DNA of 64,000 nt, from contig NZ_BMNT01000021.1 of NCBI RefSeq assembly GCF_014646695.1, positions 82,604 to 146,603 of the forward strand, written 5' to 3'. Every line of letters begins with the position of its first letter. The stretch's first letter is position 1. Shown here piece after piece: positions 17,557-25,786 of the stretch. The notes beneath the pieces were generated by a model that saw only the letters and a program-made list of their open reading frames with translations, did no database searches and was not told the origin of the DNA. The DNA is from Sphaerisporangium melleum. GTDB lineage: Bacteria; Actinomycetota; Actinomycetes; Streptosporangiales; Streptosporangiaceae. The position numbers and the translations under genes are program-made.

Positions 17557-18453
17557 ATGATCGAGGTAATGGGACTCAGCAAGCGCTATGGCCCCGTGAC
17601 GGCGGTGGACGGCCTGACGTTTGACGTCCGGCCGGGCGTCGTCACCGGCTTCCTCGGTCCGAACGGGGCGGGCAAGACGACCACCATGCGCATGATCCTG
17701 GGACTCGACACGCCGAGCGGTGGCCACGCCCGGGTGCTCGGCGCCCGGTACGCCGATCTGCCGGAGCCGATGCGCGCGGTCGGCGCGCTGCTCGACGCCG
17801 GAGCCGTGCACCCGCGCAGGACCGCCCGCGACCATCTGATGTGCCTCGCACTGAACAACCGGATATCCCGCGGGCGCGTCGAGGAGGTGCTCCAGCTCAC
17901 CGGGCTGGCACCGGTGGCGCGGCGCGCCGCCGGGAGGTTCTCCCTCGGCATGAGCCAGCGCCTGGGCATCGCCGCCGCACTGCTCGGCGACCCGGCCGTG
18001 CTCGTCTTCGACGAGCCGGTGAACGGGCTCGACCCCGAAGGCATCGTGTGGATCCGCACCCTGATGCGCGATCTGGCCGCCGAGGGGCGCACGGTCCTGG
18101 TGTCCAGCCATCTGATGGCCGAGATGGCGCTCACCGCCGACCACCTGATCGTCATCGGGCGCGGCCGGCTGATCGCCGACGTCGCCGTCGAGGCGTTCAT
18201 GCGGTCCGGCGAGGTCCGTGTCCGCACCCCCGGCGCCGCGGACTTCGCCCGTGCCCTGAGCGCGTCCGGGGCCGCCGTGCGGCCGCAGGGCGCTGACGGC
18301 CTGCTCGTGAGCGGGATGGCGGCCGAGGACATCGGCCGGATGGCGGCGGCCGCGAGCGTGACCCTGTACGAGCTCACGCCGCTGCGGGCCTCACTGGAGG
18401 AGGCGTTCATGGAGCTGACGCGCGACGACGTCGAGTACGGGGTGGCTCGGTGA
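17557..18453 (+). CDS. ABC transporter ATP-binding protein
   Basis: The 298-residue ATPase has Walker A GPNGAGKTT, a signature FSLGMSQR replacing the usual LSGGQ (common in DrrA/CcmA-like exporters), Walker B VLVFDEP and an H-loop SSHLM. The ATG at 17557 has AAGGGAG at ideal distance. It overlaps the next gene by four bases (GTGA), so ATPase and permease are coupled. With the downstream response regulator and kinase it resembles antibiotic- or stress-responsive export operons. Confidence 0.92.
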   Translation: MIEVMGLSKRYGPVTAVDGLTFDVRPGVVTGFLGPNGAGKTTTMRMILGLDTPSGGHARVLGARYADLPEPMRAVGALLDAGAVHPRRTARDHLMCLALNNRISRGRVEEVLQLTGLAPVARRAAGRFSLGMSQRLGIAAALLGDPAVLVFDEPVNGLDPEGIVWIRTLMRDLAAEGRTVLVSSHLMAEMALTADHLIVIGRGRLIADVAVEAFMRSGEVRVRTPGAADFARALSASGAAVRPQGADGLLVSGMAAEDIGRMAAAASVTLYELTPLRASLEEAFMELTRDDVEYGVAR

Positions 18454-19304
18454 GCGGGCCGCGGCGGAACGGCGGGGTGGCCGTGCGAGAAGCGATGAGC
18501 GGGCGGCGGGATCCCGGTACGGTGCGGCAGCGGTTCGGCGACGTGCTGAGGTCGGAGTGGGCCAAGGCGCGCACCATGCGGTCCACCTGGTACACCGTGC
18601 TCGCCGCCGTGGCGGTCGGCGCGCTGTTCGGCGCCATGTTCGCGGGCGCGGGGGCTCGCGAGTACGTGACGGCGACGGCGGCGGAACGCGCGGAGTTCGA
18701 TCCCTTCGGCATGGCCTTCCGCGGACTGTTCTTCGTACAGATCATCTTCGGATACCTGGGGATGCGCAGCGTGACGGTCGAATACGGGGTGAGGACGCTG
18801 CCGGCGAGTCTCGTCGCGGTGCCGCGGCGGGGCCGCCTGCTGGCCGCCAAGGCGGTGGTCTGCTCCGTCATGGCCTTCGTCGCCGGCGAGGCGGCGGCGC
18901 TGTCGGTCTATCTCACCGGCAGGGCCGTGCTGACCGCCCGGGGAGTGCCCGTCTACGACCTCGGACAGCCGGGCGTGGCGCGGGCGATGCTGGGCGTGGG
19001 GATCCTCATGGCGACGATGAGCCTGTTCGGGCTCGCGCTCGGGTTCCTGCTGCGGGCCACCTCCGGCGGGCTCACGGTCCTGGTCGCCATCACCGCCCTG
19101 ATACCGGCGATGGCGCCCACCTTCCCCGCCTGGCTGGCGTCCTTCGTGGTGAAGTACTGGCCGGCGCAGGCGGGAGGGCGGCTGGTGAGCGTGCGCGAGC
19201 AGTCCGGCCTGCTGGCACCCTGGACCGGGTACGCGGTGTTCTGCGGGTACGTCGCCGTCGCCCTGCTCGCCGCCTTCGCCATCTTCCGGAGACGGGACGC
19301 CTGA
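18450..19304 (+). CDS. ABC-2 type transporter permease
   Basis: The 284-residue protein has a charged N-terminal region (VLRSEWAKARTMRSTWYTV, typical of ABC-2 permeases) and about six hydrophobic segments, including TVLAAVAVGALFGAMFAGAG, LTVLVAITALIPAMAPTFP and YAVFCGYVAVALLAAFAIF. It partners the ATPase whose stop it overlaps. Substrate unknown. Confidence 0.88.
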   Translation: MSGPRRNGGVAVREAMSGRRDPGTVRQRFGDVLRSEWAKARTMRSTWYTVLAAVAVGALFGAMFAGAGAREYVTATAAERAEFDPFGMAFRGLFFVQIIFGYLGMRSVTVEYGVRTLPASLVAVPRRGRLLAAKAVVCSVMAFVAGEAAALSVYLTGRAVLTARGVPVYDLGQPGVARAMLGVGILMATMSLFGLALGFLLRATSGGLTVLVAITALIPAMAPTFPAWLASFVVKYWPAQAGGRLVSVREQSGLLAPWTGYAVFCGYVAVALLAAFAIFRRRDA

Positions 19305-19362
19305 GGCCCGTCGGCCGCAGGCGAGTGGCGCGGCCGCCGGTCGGCGGAGACAGGAGGCGGAG

Positions 19363-20076
19363 ATGGAGCGGGATGGGCAGGTGCCGGGCGAGCGGCGGCG
19401 AGAGCGGCTGCTGGTCGTGGACGACGAGCCCACGGTGCGCGAGCTGCTGTCGGCGACCCTGCGCTTCGCGGGCTTCGCCGTCACCTCGGCCGCCACCGGG
19501 GCCGAGGCCCTCGACGCGGCGCGCGACCAGCCGCCCGACCTGGTGCTCCTCGATGTGATGTTGCCCGATCTGGATGGGTTCGAGGTCGTGCGGCGCCTGC
19601 GCGACCTCGTCCGGCCGCCGGTCCCCGTCCTGTTCCTCACCGCCCGCGACTCGCCGGCCGACAAGGTGACCGGCCTGACACTCGGCGGGGACGACTACGT
19701 CACCAAGCCGTTCGACCTGGAGGAGCTGATCGCGCGCATCAAGGCGATATTGCGCCGCACCGGTTCGCCCGGCGCCCACACGCTGGTCATCGGCGACCTG
19801 GAGGTCGACCCGGAGGGACACCACGTCACGCGGGCGGGGCGGCCCGTGCGGCTGTCGCCCACCGAGTTCCGGCTGCTGTGCTACCTGGCGGCGAACGCGG
19901 GGAGGGTCGTGTCGAAGGCGCGCATCCTCGACCACGTGTGGCAGTACGACTTCGCCGGAGACGCGAGCATCGTCGACACCTACGTCAGTTACCTGCGCCG
20001 CAAGCTCGACTCCGCCGGCCCCAAGCTGCTGCACACCATCCACGGGGTGGGCTACGTGCTCCGCGAGCCCCGATGA
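19363..20076 (+). CDS. OmpR-family response regulator
   Basis: The 237-residue protein has a receiver domain with VVDDEP (D20, D21), the phosphorylation site D64 in LVLLDVMLPDLDGFE, and YVTKPFD (Lys). A winged-helix output domain begins near residue 140 (LRRKLDSAGPKLLHTIHGVGYVLREP). It lies 58 bases after the ABC permease and overlaps the sensor kinase by four bases, so the operon is ATPase-permease-regulator-kinase. Confidence 0.95.
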   Translation: MERDGQVPGERRRERLLVVDDEPTVRELLSATLRFAGFAVTSAATGAEALDAARDQPPDLVLLDVMLPDLDGFEVVRRLRDLVRPPVPVLFLTARDSPADKVTGLTLGGDDYVTKPFDLEELIARIKAILRRTGSPGAHTLVIGDLEVDPEGHHVTRAGRPVRLSPTEFRLLCYLAANAGRVVSKARILDHVWQYDFAGDASIVDTYVSYLRRKLDSAGPKLLHTIHGVGYVLREPR

Positions 20077-21632
20077 CGTCCGCACGCGGCCGGCGCGCGG
20101 GCGGCGCGGACCCGGTGAGCGTGCCGGGCCGGCTCGGGCGGATGTCTTTGCGCGCGCGGCTGCTGCTCATCACCAGCGTCCTGCTGGCGGCGGGGCTCGC
20201 GCTCGGCGGGTCCATCGTGATCGGCCTGCTCCGCGCCAACCTGGTCGACCGCGTCGACCGCCAGTTGCACGCGCTCGCCGGCCTGGCCGCGATCCTGCCG
20301 GCGGGTCTCCCCGCGGGACTCCCGGGCGCGGGTACGGGCCAGGACGGGGCGGGAGCGCTGGGCGGGCGGGCGCTCGCGGCCGGCTTCGACCTGATCACCG
20401 AGATCTACGTCGCCGACCTCGCCGGCGACGGCACGGTCCGGAGCGGCACCCGCATTCCGGGCGGCCCGGCGGCCGGTGGGCCCGTTCTGCCGGTTCTCGA
20501 CACCGCGGCGGTCGCGCGATACGGACGGCGGGCGTTCGAGGCCGGGGGCCTGGACGGCACCGGACGATGGCGCGTGATCGCCATGCCGCGCCCGGCGGCG
20601 CGGACGCCCGGGGGAGCCGCGCCGCCCGGGGACGGCGCCATCGTCGTGGCCGCGTCGCTCGATGCCGTCTCGGCCACGGTCGGCCGGCTGCGCGCGGCCT
20701 TCTTCGTGACGGGGGCGGCATTGCTGGCCCTGCTCACGCTGTGCGGCTGGTTCGCGATCCGGGCAGGACTGCGCCCGCTGCGCCGCATCGAGGACACCGC
20801 GGCCGCCATCGCCTCGGGAGACCTCACCCGGCGCGTTCCCGACGCCGCCGGGCCGGCCACCGAGATCGGCCGCCTGTCGGCCTCGCTCAACGGCATGCTC
20901 GCCCAGATCGAGCGGGCCTTCGCCGCGCGGGCCGACTCCGAGGCGCGGCTGCGGCGCTTCGTCGCCGACGTCGGCCACGAGCTGCGCACCCCGCTGTTCG
21001 GCATCAAAGGATTCTCCGAGCTGTACCGGATGGGAGGCCTCAGCGACGTGGGGCCCGCCATGGCCCGCATCGAGAGCGAGTCCGGCCGCCTGGCCGGCCT
21101 CGTCGACGACCTGATGCTGCTCGCGCGGCTGGACGAGGGCGGGGAGGCGCTGCCCCTCGACCTGGCGCCGATGGACCTGCGGACCCTGGCCGCCGACGCG
21201 CGCCTGGACCTCAGGGCGCTCGCCCCCGACCGGCCGGTCGAGCTGACCGGCCCCGCAGGTGGCACGCCCGCCTCGGCGCCGGTGCTCGGCGATGAGTCGC
21301 GCCTGCGCCAGGTGGTGAGCAACCTGGTGGGCAACGTCGTCGCGCACACGCCCGCCGGCACCCGCGTGCGCGTCGGCGTGGGAACCGCGGGCGCCGAGGC
21401 GGTGCTGGTGATCGAGGACGACGGGCCCGGCCTGACCCCCGAACAGGCCGCCCGGGCGTTCGACCGGTTCTACCGCGCGGACGCCTCGCGAAGCAGGTCG
21501 GGTAGCGGAGGGGTGGGCCTCGGCCTCGCCATCGCGCAGTCGCTGGCGGCGGCGCACGGCGGCCGCGTCACCCTGCGCACCACCCCCGGCCACGGTGCCA
21601 CGTTCACGCTGGTGCTTCCTCTGGCCCGCTGA
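20073..21632 (+). CDS. Sensor histidine kinase
   Basis: The 519-residue protein has a first membrane helix (about 25-50), a roughly 150-residue Gly/Ala/Pro-rich sensor region, and a second helix (AAFFVTGAALLALLTLCGWFAIRAGL). A HAMP domain (RRIEDTAAAIASGDLTRRVP), a HisKA domain with VGHELRTPLFGIKGF, and a HATPase domain with N, G1 and G2 boxes (DGPGLTPEQAARAFDRFYRAD, GGVGLGLAIAQSLAAAHGG) follow. ATG 20073 overlaps the regulator stop. It probably senses the substrate of the adjacent exporter; that is inference. Confidence 0.94.
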   Translation: MTSARGRRAGGADPVSVPGRLGRMSLRARLLLITSVLLAAGLALGGSIVIGLLRANLVDRVDRQLHALAGLAAILPAGLPAGLPGAGTGQDGAGALGGRALAAGFDLITEIYVADLAGDGTVRSGTRIPGGPAAGGPVLPVLDTAAVARYGRRAFEAGGLDGTGRWRVIAMPRPAARTPGGAAPPGDGAIVVAASLDAVSATVGRLRAAFFVTGAALLALLTLCGWFAIRAGLRPLRRIEDTAAAIASGDLTRRVPDAAGPATEIGRLSASLNGMLAQIERAFAARADSEARLRRFVADVGHELRTPLFGIKGFSELYRMGGLSDVGPAMARIESESGRLAGLVDDLMLLARLDEGGEALPLDLAPMDLRTLAADARLDLRALAPDRPVELTGPAGGTPASAPVLGDESRLRQVVSNLVGNVVAHTPAGTRVRVGVGTAGAEAVLVIEDDGPGLTPEQAARAFDRFYRADASRSRSGSGGVGLGLAIAQSLAAAHGGRVTLRTTPGHGATFTLVLPLAR

Positions 21633-21696
21633 ACCCCGCCACGCGCGGTCACCTCACGGCCGCACCCTCCGCATGAGCGCGCCCTGGGAGACCGGC

Positions 21697-21939
21697 TCAG
21701 CGCGGCGGGCCGTACGGCTCGATCGGCGGGTCGGAGAAGGGGCCGCCGCCGGGCGGGGCGACGCGCCGGCCGGCGTCCTCGGTCACCCTGAGCGCGTACA
21801 GGCCTTGCTCGGGGGCGAGGAGCACCAGGCCGTAGGCGGTGTCCACCTCGTCCTCGCCCAGCCCGAGCCGGCGCATCGCCTCCTCGAGCGTCGCCTCCGC
21901 CGGCGGCAGCTCCACGGTGATCAGGACCATGCCGCCCAC
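21697..21939 (-). CDS. Small hypothetical protein, 80 residues
   Basis: I do not recognise a family. The sequence begins MVLITVELPPAEATLEEAMRRLGLGEDEVDTAYGLVLL and ends in a Pro/Gly-rich tail, so a small folded domain with an acidic helix is likely. It lies 37 bases downstream of the subtilase gene on the same strand. By position and N-terminal beta character it could be an inhibitor or propeptide-like partner of the protease, which is speculation. Start GTG 21939 or ATG 21930. Confidence 0.6.
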   Translation of the reverse strand: MGGMVLITVELPPAEATLEEAMRRLGLGEDEVDTAYGLVLLAPEQGLYALRVTEDAGRRVAPPGGGPFSDPPIEPYGPPR

Positions 21940-21976
21940 GTTACGCGCCCGCCTGCGGCCCGCACACGAACGCCCC

Positions 21977-23341
21977 TCAGGCTCGCAGGCGCTCCTCCCG
22001 GCGACGCAGCGCCGCGAGGAGCGCCGCGGTGTCGGCGATGCCGTACCCGTAGTCGTAGTCGAAGCCCACGGTGCTGCGGTCCTCGGCGGTGCGGTGCATC
22101 AGCGTGCGCAACTGGGACGGGGTGAGCCGCGAGGCGGGCCAGCGGGTGCGGATCGCCGCGACCAGCCCGGCGGCCACCGGGCAGGCGGCCGAGGTGCCCG
22201 AGTCGGGCACGTCATCGCCGAACGCCTTGGACCCGGCGAAGTGCGTGTAGGAGCAGACGTCGGGCTTGCGGTCGCTGAGCCGTCCCGGGCCCTGCGAGGA
22301 GTACCCGACCCGCTCGCCGTTGGTGTCCACTCCGCCGATCGACAGCACCTGGGGGTGGGAGTTCGCCCCGACGATGGGGCGGCCGGGGAAGGCGCACCGG
22401 CGGTCCTTGCACTCGGTGCCGCAGTTGCCCGCCGCGAACAGGATGTCCGCCCCCGCCTGCTCCAGGCTGCCCACGATGATGTTGAACGGGTGGGCGGCGC
22501 TGTCGGAGTAGTTGCCCGCCACCCCGGGCGGCAGGTCCCACAGCGGGGAGAACGAGCCCCAGCTGTTGCTCACGACCAGGGCGCGGGAGGCCGCGGGCTG
22601 GGCGTCCAGGACGGTGCGCAGGTGGGCGAACGCCGCCACCGCGTCCGACAGCAGGCCGTCCATGACGGTGCCGCCCTGCCGGCGCGACAGCAGGATCGGC
22701 ACGTCGACCAGCGAGGCGCGCGGCGCCGCGATCAGCGTGTCGAACGCGCACATCGTGCCGTGGTCCACGGCGAACTCGCCGGGCTTGCCGGACACCCCGG
22801 CCGGGACGAAGCTCCGCTCGGCGTCCACGGTGACGTCCCGGCCGAGGTGCTCGGTGACGTGCGCCGCGTTGACGCCGGTGTCGCACACCGCCAGCGCCAC
22901 CCCCGACCCGTCGTACCCGCCGGCGCGCAGCTCGGGCACCCGCAGCAGGCGCTCGACGTCCTGCCAGGTGCCGACCGGCGGGCTGCCGCCGCAGGTGAGG
23001 CTGGTCTCGATCAGCGGGTCGGCGTAGACCGCGATCACGTCCCTGACCCGGCCGGGCAGCAGTGCCATGCGCGCGGAGCCCTCGTCGTCGGAGATCTCGC
23101 CGCGCACCAGCACCGACGCCTCCTCCGGCGCCATGGAGAACACCAGCGGCTGGTGCAGCGACAGCGGGTCGCCGCCAGGGGCGGCGGGCCGGGCGCGGGG
23201 GAGGGCGACGGGGGCGAAGGAGTGGTCCAGCACGACGCCGGGGAGGTCGTCGGTGACGTCGGCGGTCGTGGCGGCGAGATCGGGGGCCGCCACGGCGGCG
23301 ACGACGTCGGGGGAGGGACGGAGCTGGATGAGGACCCGCAT
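21977..23341 (-). CDS. Subtilisin-family serine protease without signal peptide
   Basis: The 454-residue protein contains the S8 triad: Asp154 in ALAVCDTGVN, His194 in VDHGTMCA and Ser384 in SGTSAACPVAAG, plus the oxyanion Asn306 in FAAGNCG. It starts MRVLIQLRPSPDVVAAV with no secretion signal. The N-terminal 130 residues are not protease-like, so it may be a cytoplasmic peptidase with a regulatory domain. ATG 23341 has AAGGGGTG upstream. Downstream on the same strand is an 80-residue gene. Confidence 0.88.
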   Translation of the reverse strand: MRVLIQLRPSPDVVAAVAAPDLAATTADVTDDLPGVVLDHSFAPVALPRARPAAPGGDPLSLHQPLVFSMAPEEASVLVRGEISDDEGSARMALLPGRVRDVIAVYADPLIETSLTCGGSPPVGTWQDVERLLRVPELRAGGYDGSGVALAVCDTGVNAAHVTEHLGRDVTVDAERSFVPAGVSGKPGEFAVDHGTMCAFDTLIAAPRASLVDVPILLSRRQGGTVMDGLLSDAVAAFAHLRTVLDAQPAASRALVVSNSWGSFSPLWDLPPGVAGNYSDSAAHPFNIIVGSLEQAGADILFAAGNCGTECKDRRCAFPGRPIVGANSHPQVLSIGGVDTNGERVGYSSQGPGRLSDRKPDVCSYTHFAGSKAFGDDVPDSGTSAACPVAAGLVAAIRTRWPASRLTPSQLRTLMHRTAEDRSTVGFDYDYGYGIADTAALLAALRRREERLRA

Positions 23342-23650
23342 GAGGCACCCCTTGAGATCGCGAAGTCGGGACCTCACCACGGTGCTGTATGCGCCGCGAC
23401 CCCGTCCACCAGCAGAAATGCCGTGTCACCTGGCAATATTCGCTATTTCCCGCAATCCGCCGCCGGATTTTTCCGCCGCTTCCGCTCTCCGGGGACATGG
23501 ACCCTCGCCTCGGTCACCGCCGGGCGCTCCGCTCTTTCGAAGGAAGCCGGGCCGTCGCCCGGGTGTGCACGGCGGCGGCCGGCGACGTGGTGCGGACGGG
23601 AATCGTGGAAGCCTTCCGCTGAAGGGCCGGGGTTGACTACGTTGAGACCC
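23342..23650. other. Divergent intergenic region, subtilase and spermidine-synthase-like genes
   Basis: About 310 bases carry promoters for two diverging genes. A relatively AT-rich patch (GGCAATATTCGCTATTTCC, near 23430) could hold the leftward promoter. No palindrome is obvious. Confidence 0.35.
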
Positions 23651-25699
23651 GTGATCGCCGAGGTAGAGACCCCCTCCCGTCCCGGACCCGGTCCCGCGGG
23701 AGAGCACTGGATGCCCGTCCGCCCGCGCCTGGTGGTGGCCAGCGCCTTCATGCTCTTCCTGGAGCTGGCGCTGATCAGGTGGACCGGATCCAACATCGTC
23801 CACCTCAGCTACTTCACCAACTTCGTGCTGCTCGGCTCGTTCCTCGGCATCGGGCTGGGCTTCCTGCGGGTCGGCCGCAGCACCAGGCAGCCGTACTACT
23901 CGCCGGTCGTCCTCGCGGCCCTGGTGCTGATCGTCTTCTACTTCCCGGTCACCGTGGACCGGCAGGCCGAGGGCGTGCTGTACTTCACCAGCCTGTCCAC
24001 CAGCGGCCCGCCCGCCTGGGCCATCCTCCCGGTGATCTTCGCCGCCGCGGCGCTGGTCCTGATGGGCCCGGCCGAGCTGGTCGGCCGCTGCTTCCCCGAG
24101 CTGCCGCGCCTGGAGGCCTACCGCTATGACCTGATCGGCAGCCTGACCGGCATCGCCATGTTCTCGCTGCTGTCGCTGGCGAGCGCGCCGCCGGTCGCCT
24201 GGGGCCTGATCGCCGCCTGCGCGTACGGCGTCCTGCTGCGCCCCCGCTCGCTCGGCCGTTACCTGGGATTGGTGACCTTCCCGTCCCTGGTGGTCGTCGC
24301 GGCGCTCGCCGTCGAGTCCTTCGCCGCCGGCGCGCTCTGGTCGCCCTACTACAAGGTCACCTACCAGCAGCACTCGTTCAACGGCGTGCCCATCATGGAC
24401 ATCGCGGTGAACGGCATCCCGCACCAGCAGGCGATCCCCGCGGCCAACCGGCTGGAGTGGGAGCGGCAGTACGCCCTGCCCTACGAGCGCGCGGCCGCGG
24501 CGGGACACCTGGACGACGTGCTGATCGTCGGCGCCGGCAGCGGCACCGACGTGGCCATCGCGCTGTCCAAGGGCGCCAAGCGCGTCGACGCGGTCGAGAT
24601 CGACCCCAAGCTGAGGGAGCTGGGCGGCGCCTTCCACCCCGACCGGCCGTATGACGACCCGCGGGTCACCACGCACATCACCGACGGCCGCGCCTTCCTG
24701 GAGCGCACCGGCAAGAAGTACGACCTCATCCTGTTCGCCCTGCCCGACTCGCTCACCCTGGTGTCCGGGGCCAGCTCGCTGCGCCTGGAGAGCTACCTGT
24801 TCACCGAGGAGTCCATGCGCGCCGCGCGTGACCACCTCAAGCCCGGCGGGGCGTTCTCGATGTACAACTACTACCGCGAGCAGTGGCTCGTCGACCGGCT
24901 GGCCTCGACCGCGCAGCAGGCGTTCGGGCACAAGCCGTGCGTCGACCAGGTCGGCGCCGGGCAGCAGGCCGTGATCACCGCCGGGGTCACCGCGGACGCC
25001 CAGCGCTGCGGCGGCGAGTGGGCCGGGGCCGCGGCGGGCACCCCGCCCCCGGCCGTGGACGACCGCCCCTTCCTCTACCTGCACGGGCGTGACATCCCGT
25101 CCATCTACCTCATCGCGCTCGGCCTGATCCTGGCGGTCAGCGTCATCGCGGTGCGCGCGGTCGCCGGGCCGTTCCGCAGGATGCGCCCCTACGCCGACCT
25201 GTTCCTGCTCGGGGTGTCGTTCCTGCTGCTGGAGACCAAGAACGTCACCGGGTTCGCCCTGCTGTTCGGCACCACCTGGGTGGTCAACGCCGTGGTGTTC
25301 GCCGGGGTGCTGGTGGCGGTGCTGGCCGCGGTGGAGGTGACCCGGCGCTTCCGCACGCCGCCGCTGCCCGTCATGTACGCCATCCTGCTCGGCGGGCTCG
25401 TGCTGGCCGCGCTCGTGCCCAACGCGTGGCTGCTCGGGCTGCCGGTGCCGCTGCGCGCGGTGTGCGCGGTGGTCGTCGCGTTCCTGCCGATCTTCGCGGC
25501 GAACGTCGTCTTCGCCAAGCGGTTCGCCGACACCGCCGACGCCACCGTGGCCTTCGGCGCGAACCTGCTCGGCGCGATCCTCGGCGGCTGCCTGGAGTAT
25601 CTGTCCCTGGTCATCGGCTACGAGGGCCTGCTGGTCGTCGCCGGACTGCTGTACCTCGGCGCCTTCGCCCTGCTGCCCCGCACCGCCCGGGCCCTGTAA
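23651..25699 (+). CDS. Membrane protein with central spermidine-synthase-like methyltransferase-fold domain
   Basis: The 682-residue protein has about seven N-terminal helices (VVASAFMLFLELALIRW onward). A soluble core (residues about 245-480) shows DDVLIVGAGSGTDVAIALSKGAKRVDAVEIDPKL and YDLILFALPDSL, the Rossmann elements of spermidine synthases. About five or six C-terminal helices follow. Such fusions are often annotated as spermidine synthase, yet a polyamine substrate has rarely been shown. The start is unclear: GTG 23651 is used; TTG 23642 and ATG 23711 are also in frame. It is followed by a strong terminator. Confidence 0.82.
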   Translation: MIAEVETPSRPGPGPAGEHWMPVRPRLVVASAFMLFLELALIRWTGSNIVHLSYFTNFVLLGSFLGIGLGFLRVGRSTRQPYYSPVVLAALVLIVFYFPVTVDRQAEGVLYFTSLSTSGPPAWAILPVIFAAAALVLMGPAELVGRCFPELPRLEAYRYDLIGSLTGIAMFSLLSLASAPPVAWGLIAACAYGVLLRPRSLGRYLGLVTFPSLVVVAALAVESFAAGALWSPYYKVTYQQHSFNGVPIMDIAVNGIPHQQAIPAANRLEWERQYALPYERAAAAGHLDDVLIVGAGSGTDVAIALSKGAKRVDAVEIDPKLRELGGAFHPDRPYDDPRVTTHITDGRAFLERTGKKYDLILFALPDSLTLVSGASSLRLESYLFTEESMRAARDHLKPGGAFSMYNYYREQWLVDRLASTAQQAFGHKPCVDQVGAGQQAVITAGVTADAQRCGGEWAGAAAGTPPPAVDDRPFLYLHGRDIPSIYLIALGLILAVSVIAVRAVAGPFRRMRPYADLFLLGVSFLLLETKNVTGFALLFGTTWVVNAVVFAGVLVAVLAAVEVTRRFRTPPLPVMYAILLGGLVLAALVPNAWLLGLPVPLRAVCAVVVAFLPIFAANVVFAKRFADTADATVAFGANLLGAILGGCLEYLSLVIGYEGLLVVAGLLYLGAFALLPRTARAL

Positions 25700-25730
25700 C
25701 CTCTCGCCCGCCTGCCCGGCGCGTCCACGC

Positions 25731-25764
25731 CGGCGGCCCCGCACCTGCCGGTGCGGGGCCGCCG
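25731..25764. terminator. Strong bidirectional terminator
   Basis: A perfect 15-bp stem, CGGCGGCCCCGCACC with GGTGCGGGGCCGCCG, and a TGCC loop lie between two convergent genes. Confidence 0.8.
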
Positions 25765-25786
25765 AGGTGCTGCGCGTCGACGCAGG

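Noticed and set aside
21839..23650. Very long N-terminal extension of the spermidine-synthase-like protein
   Set aside because: This part lies opposite the subtilase gene and has Arg/Gly/Ala composition; the membrane domain begins only near 23711.
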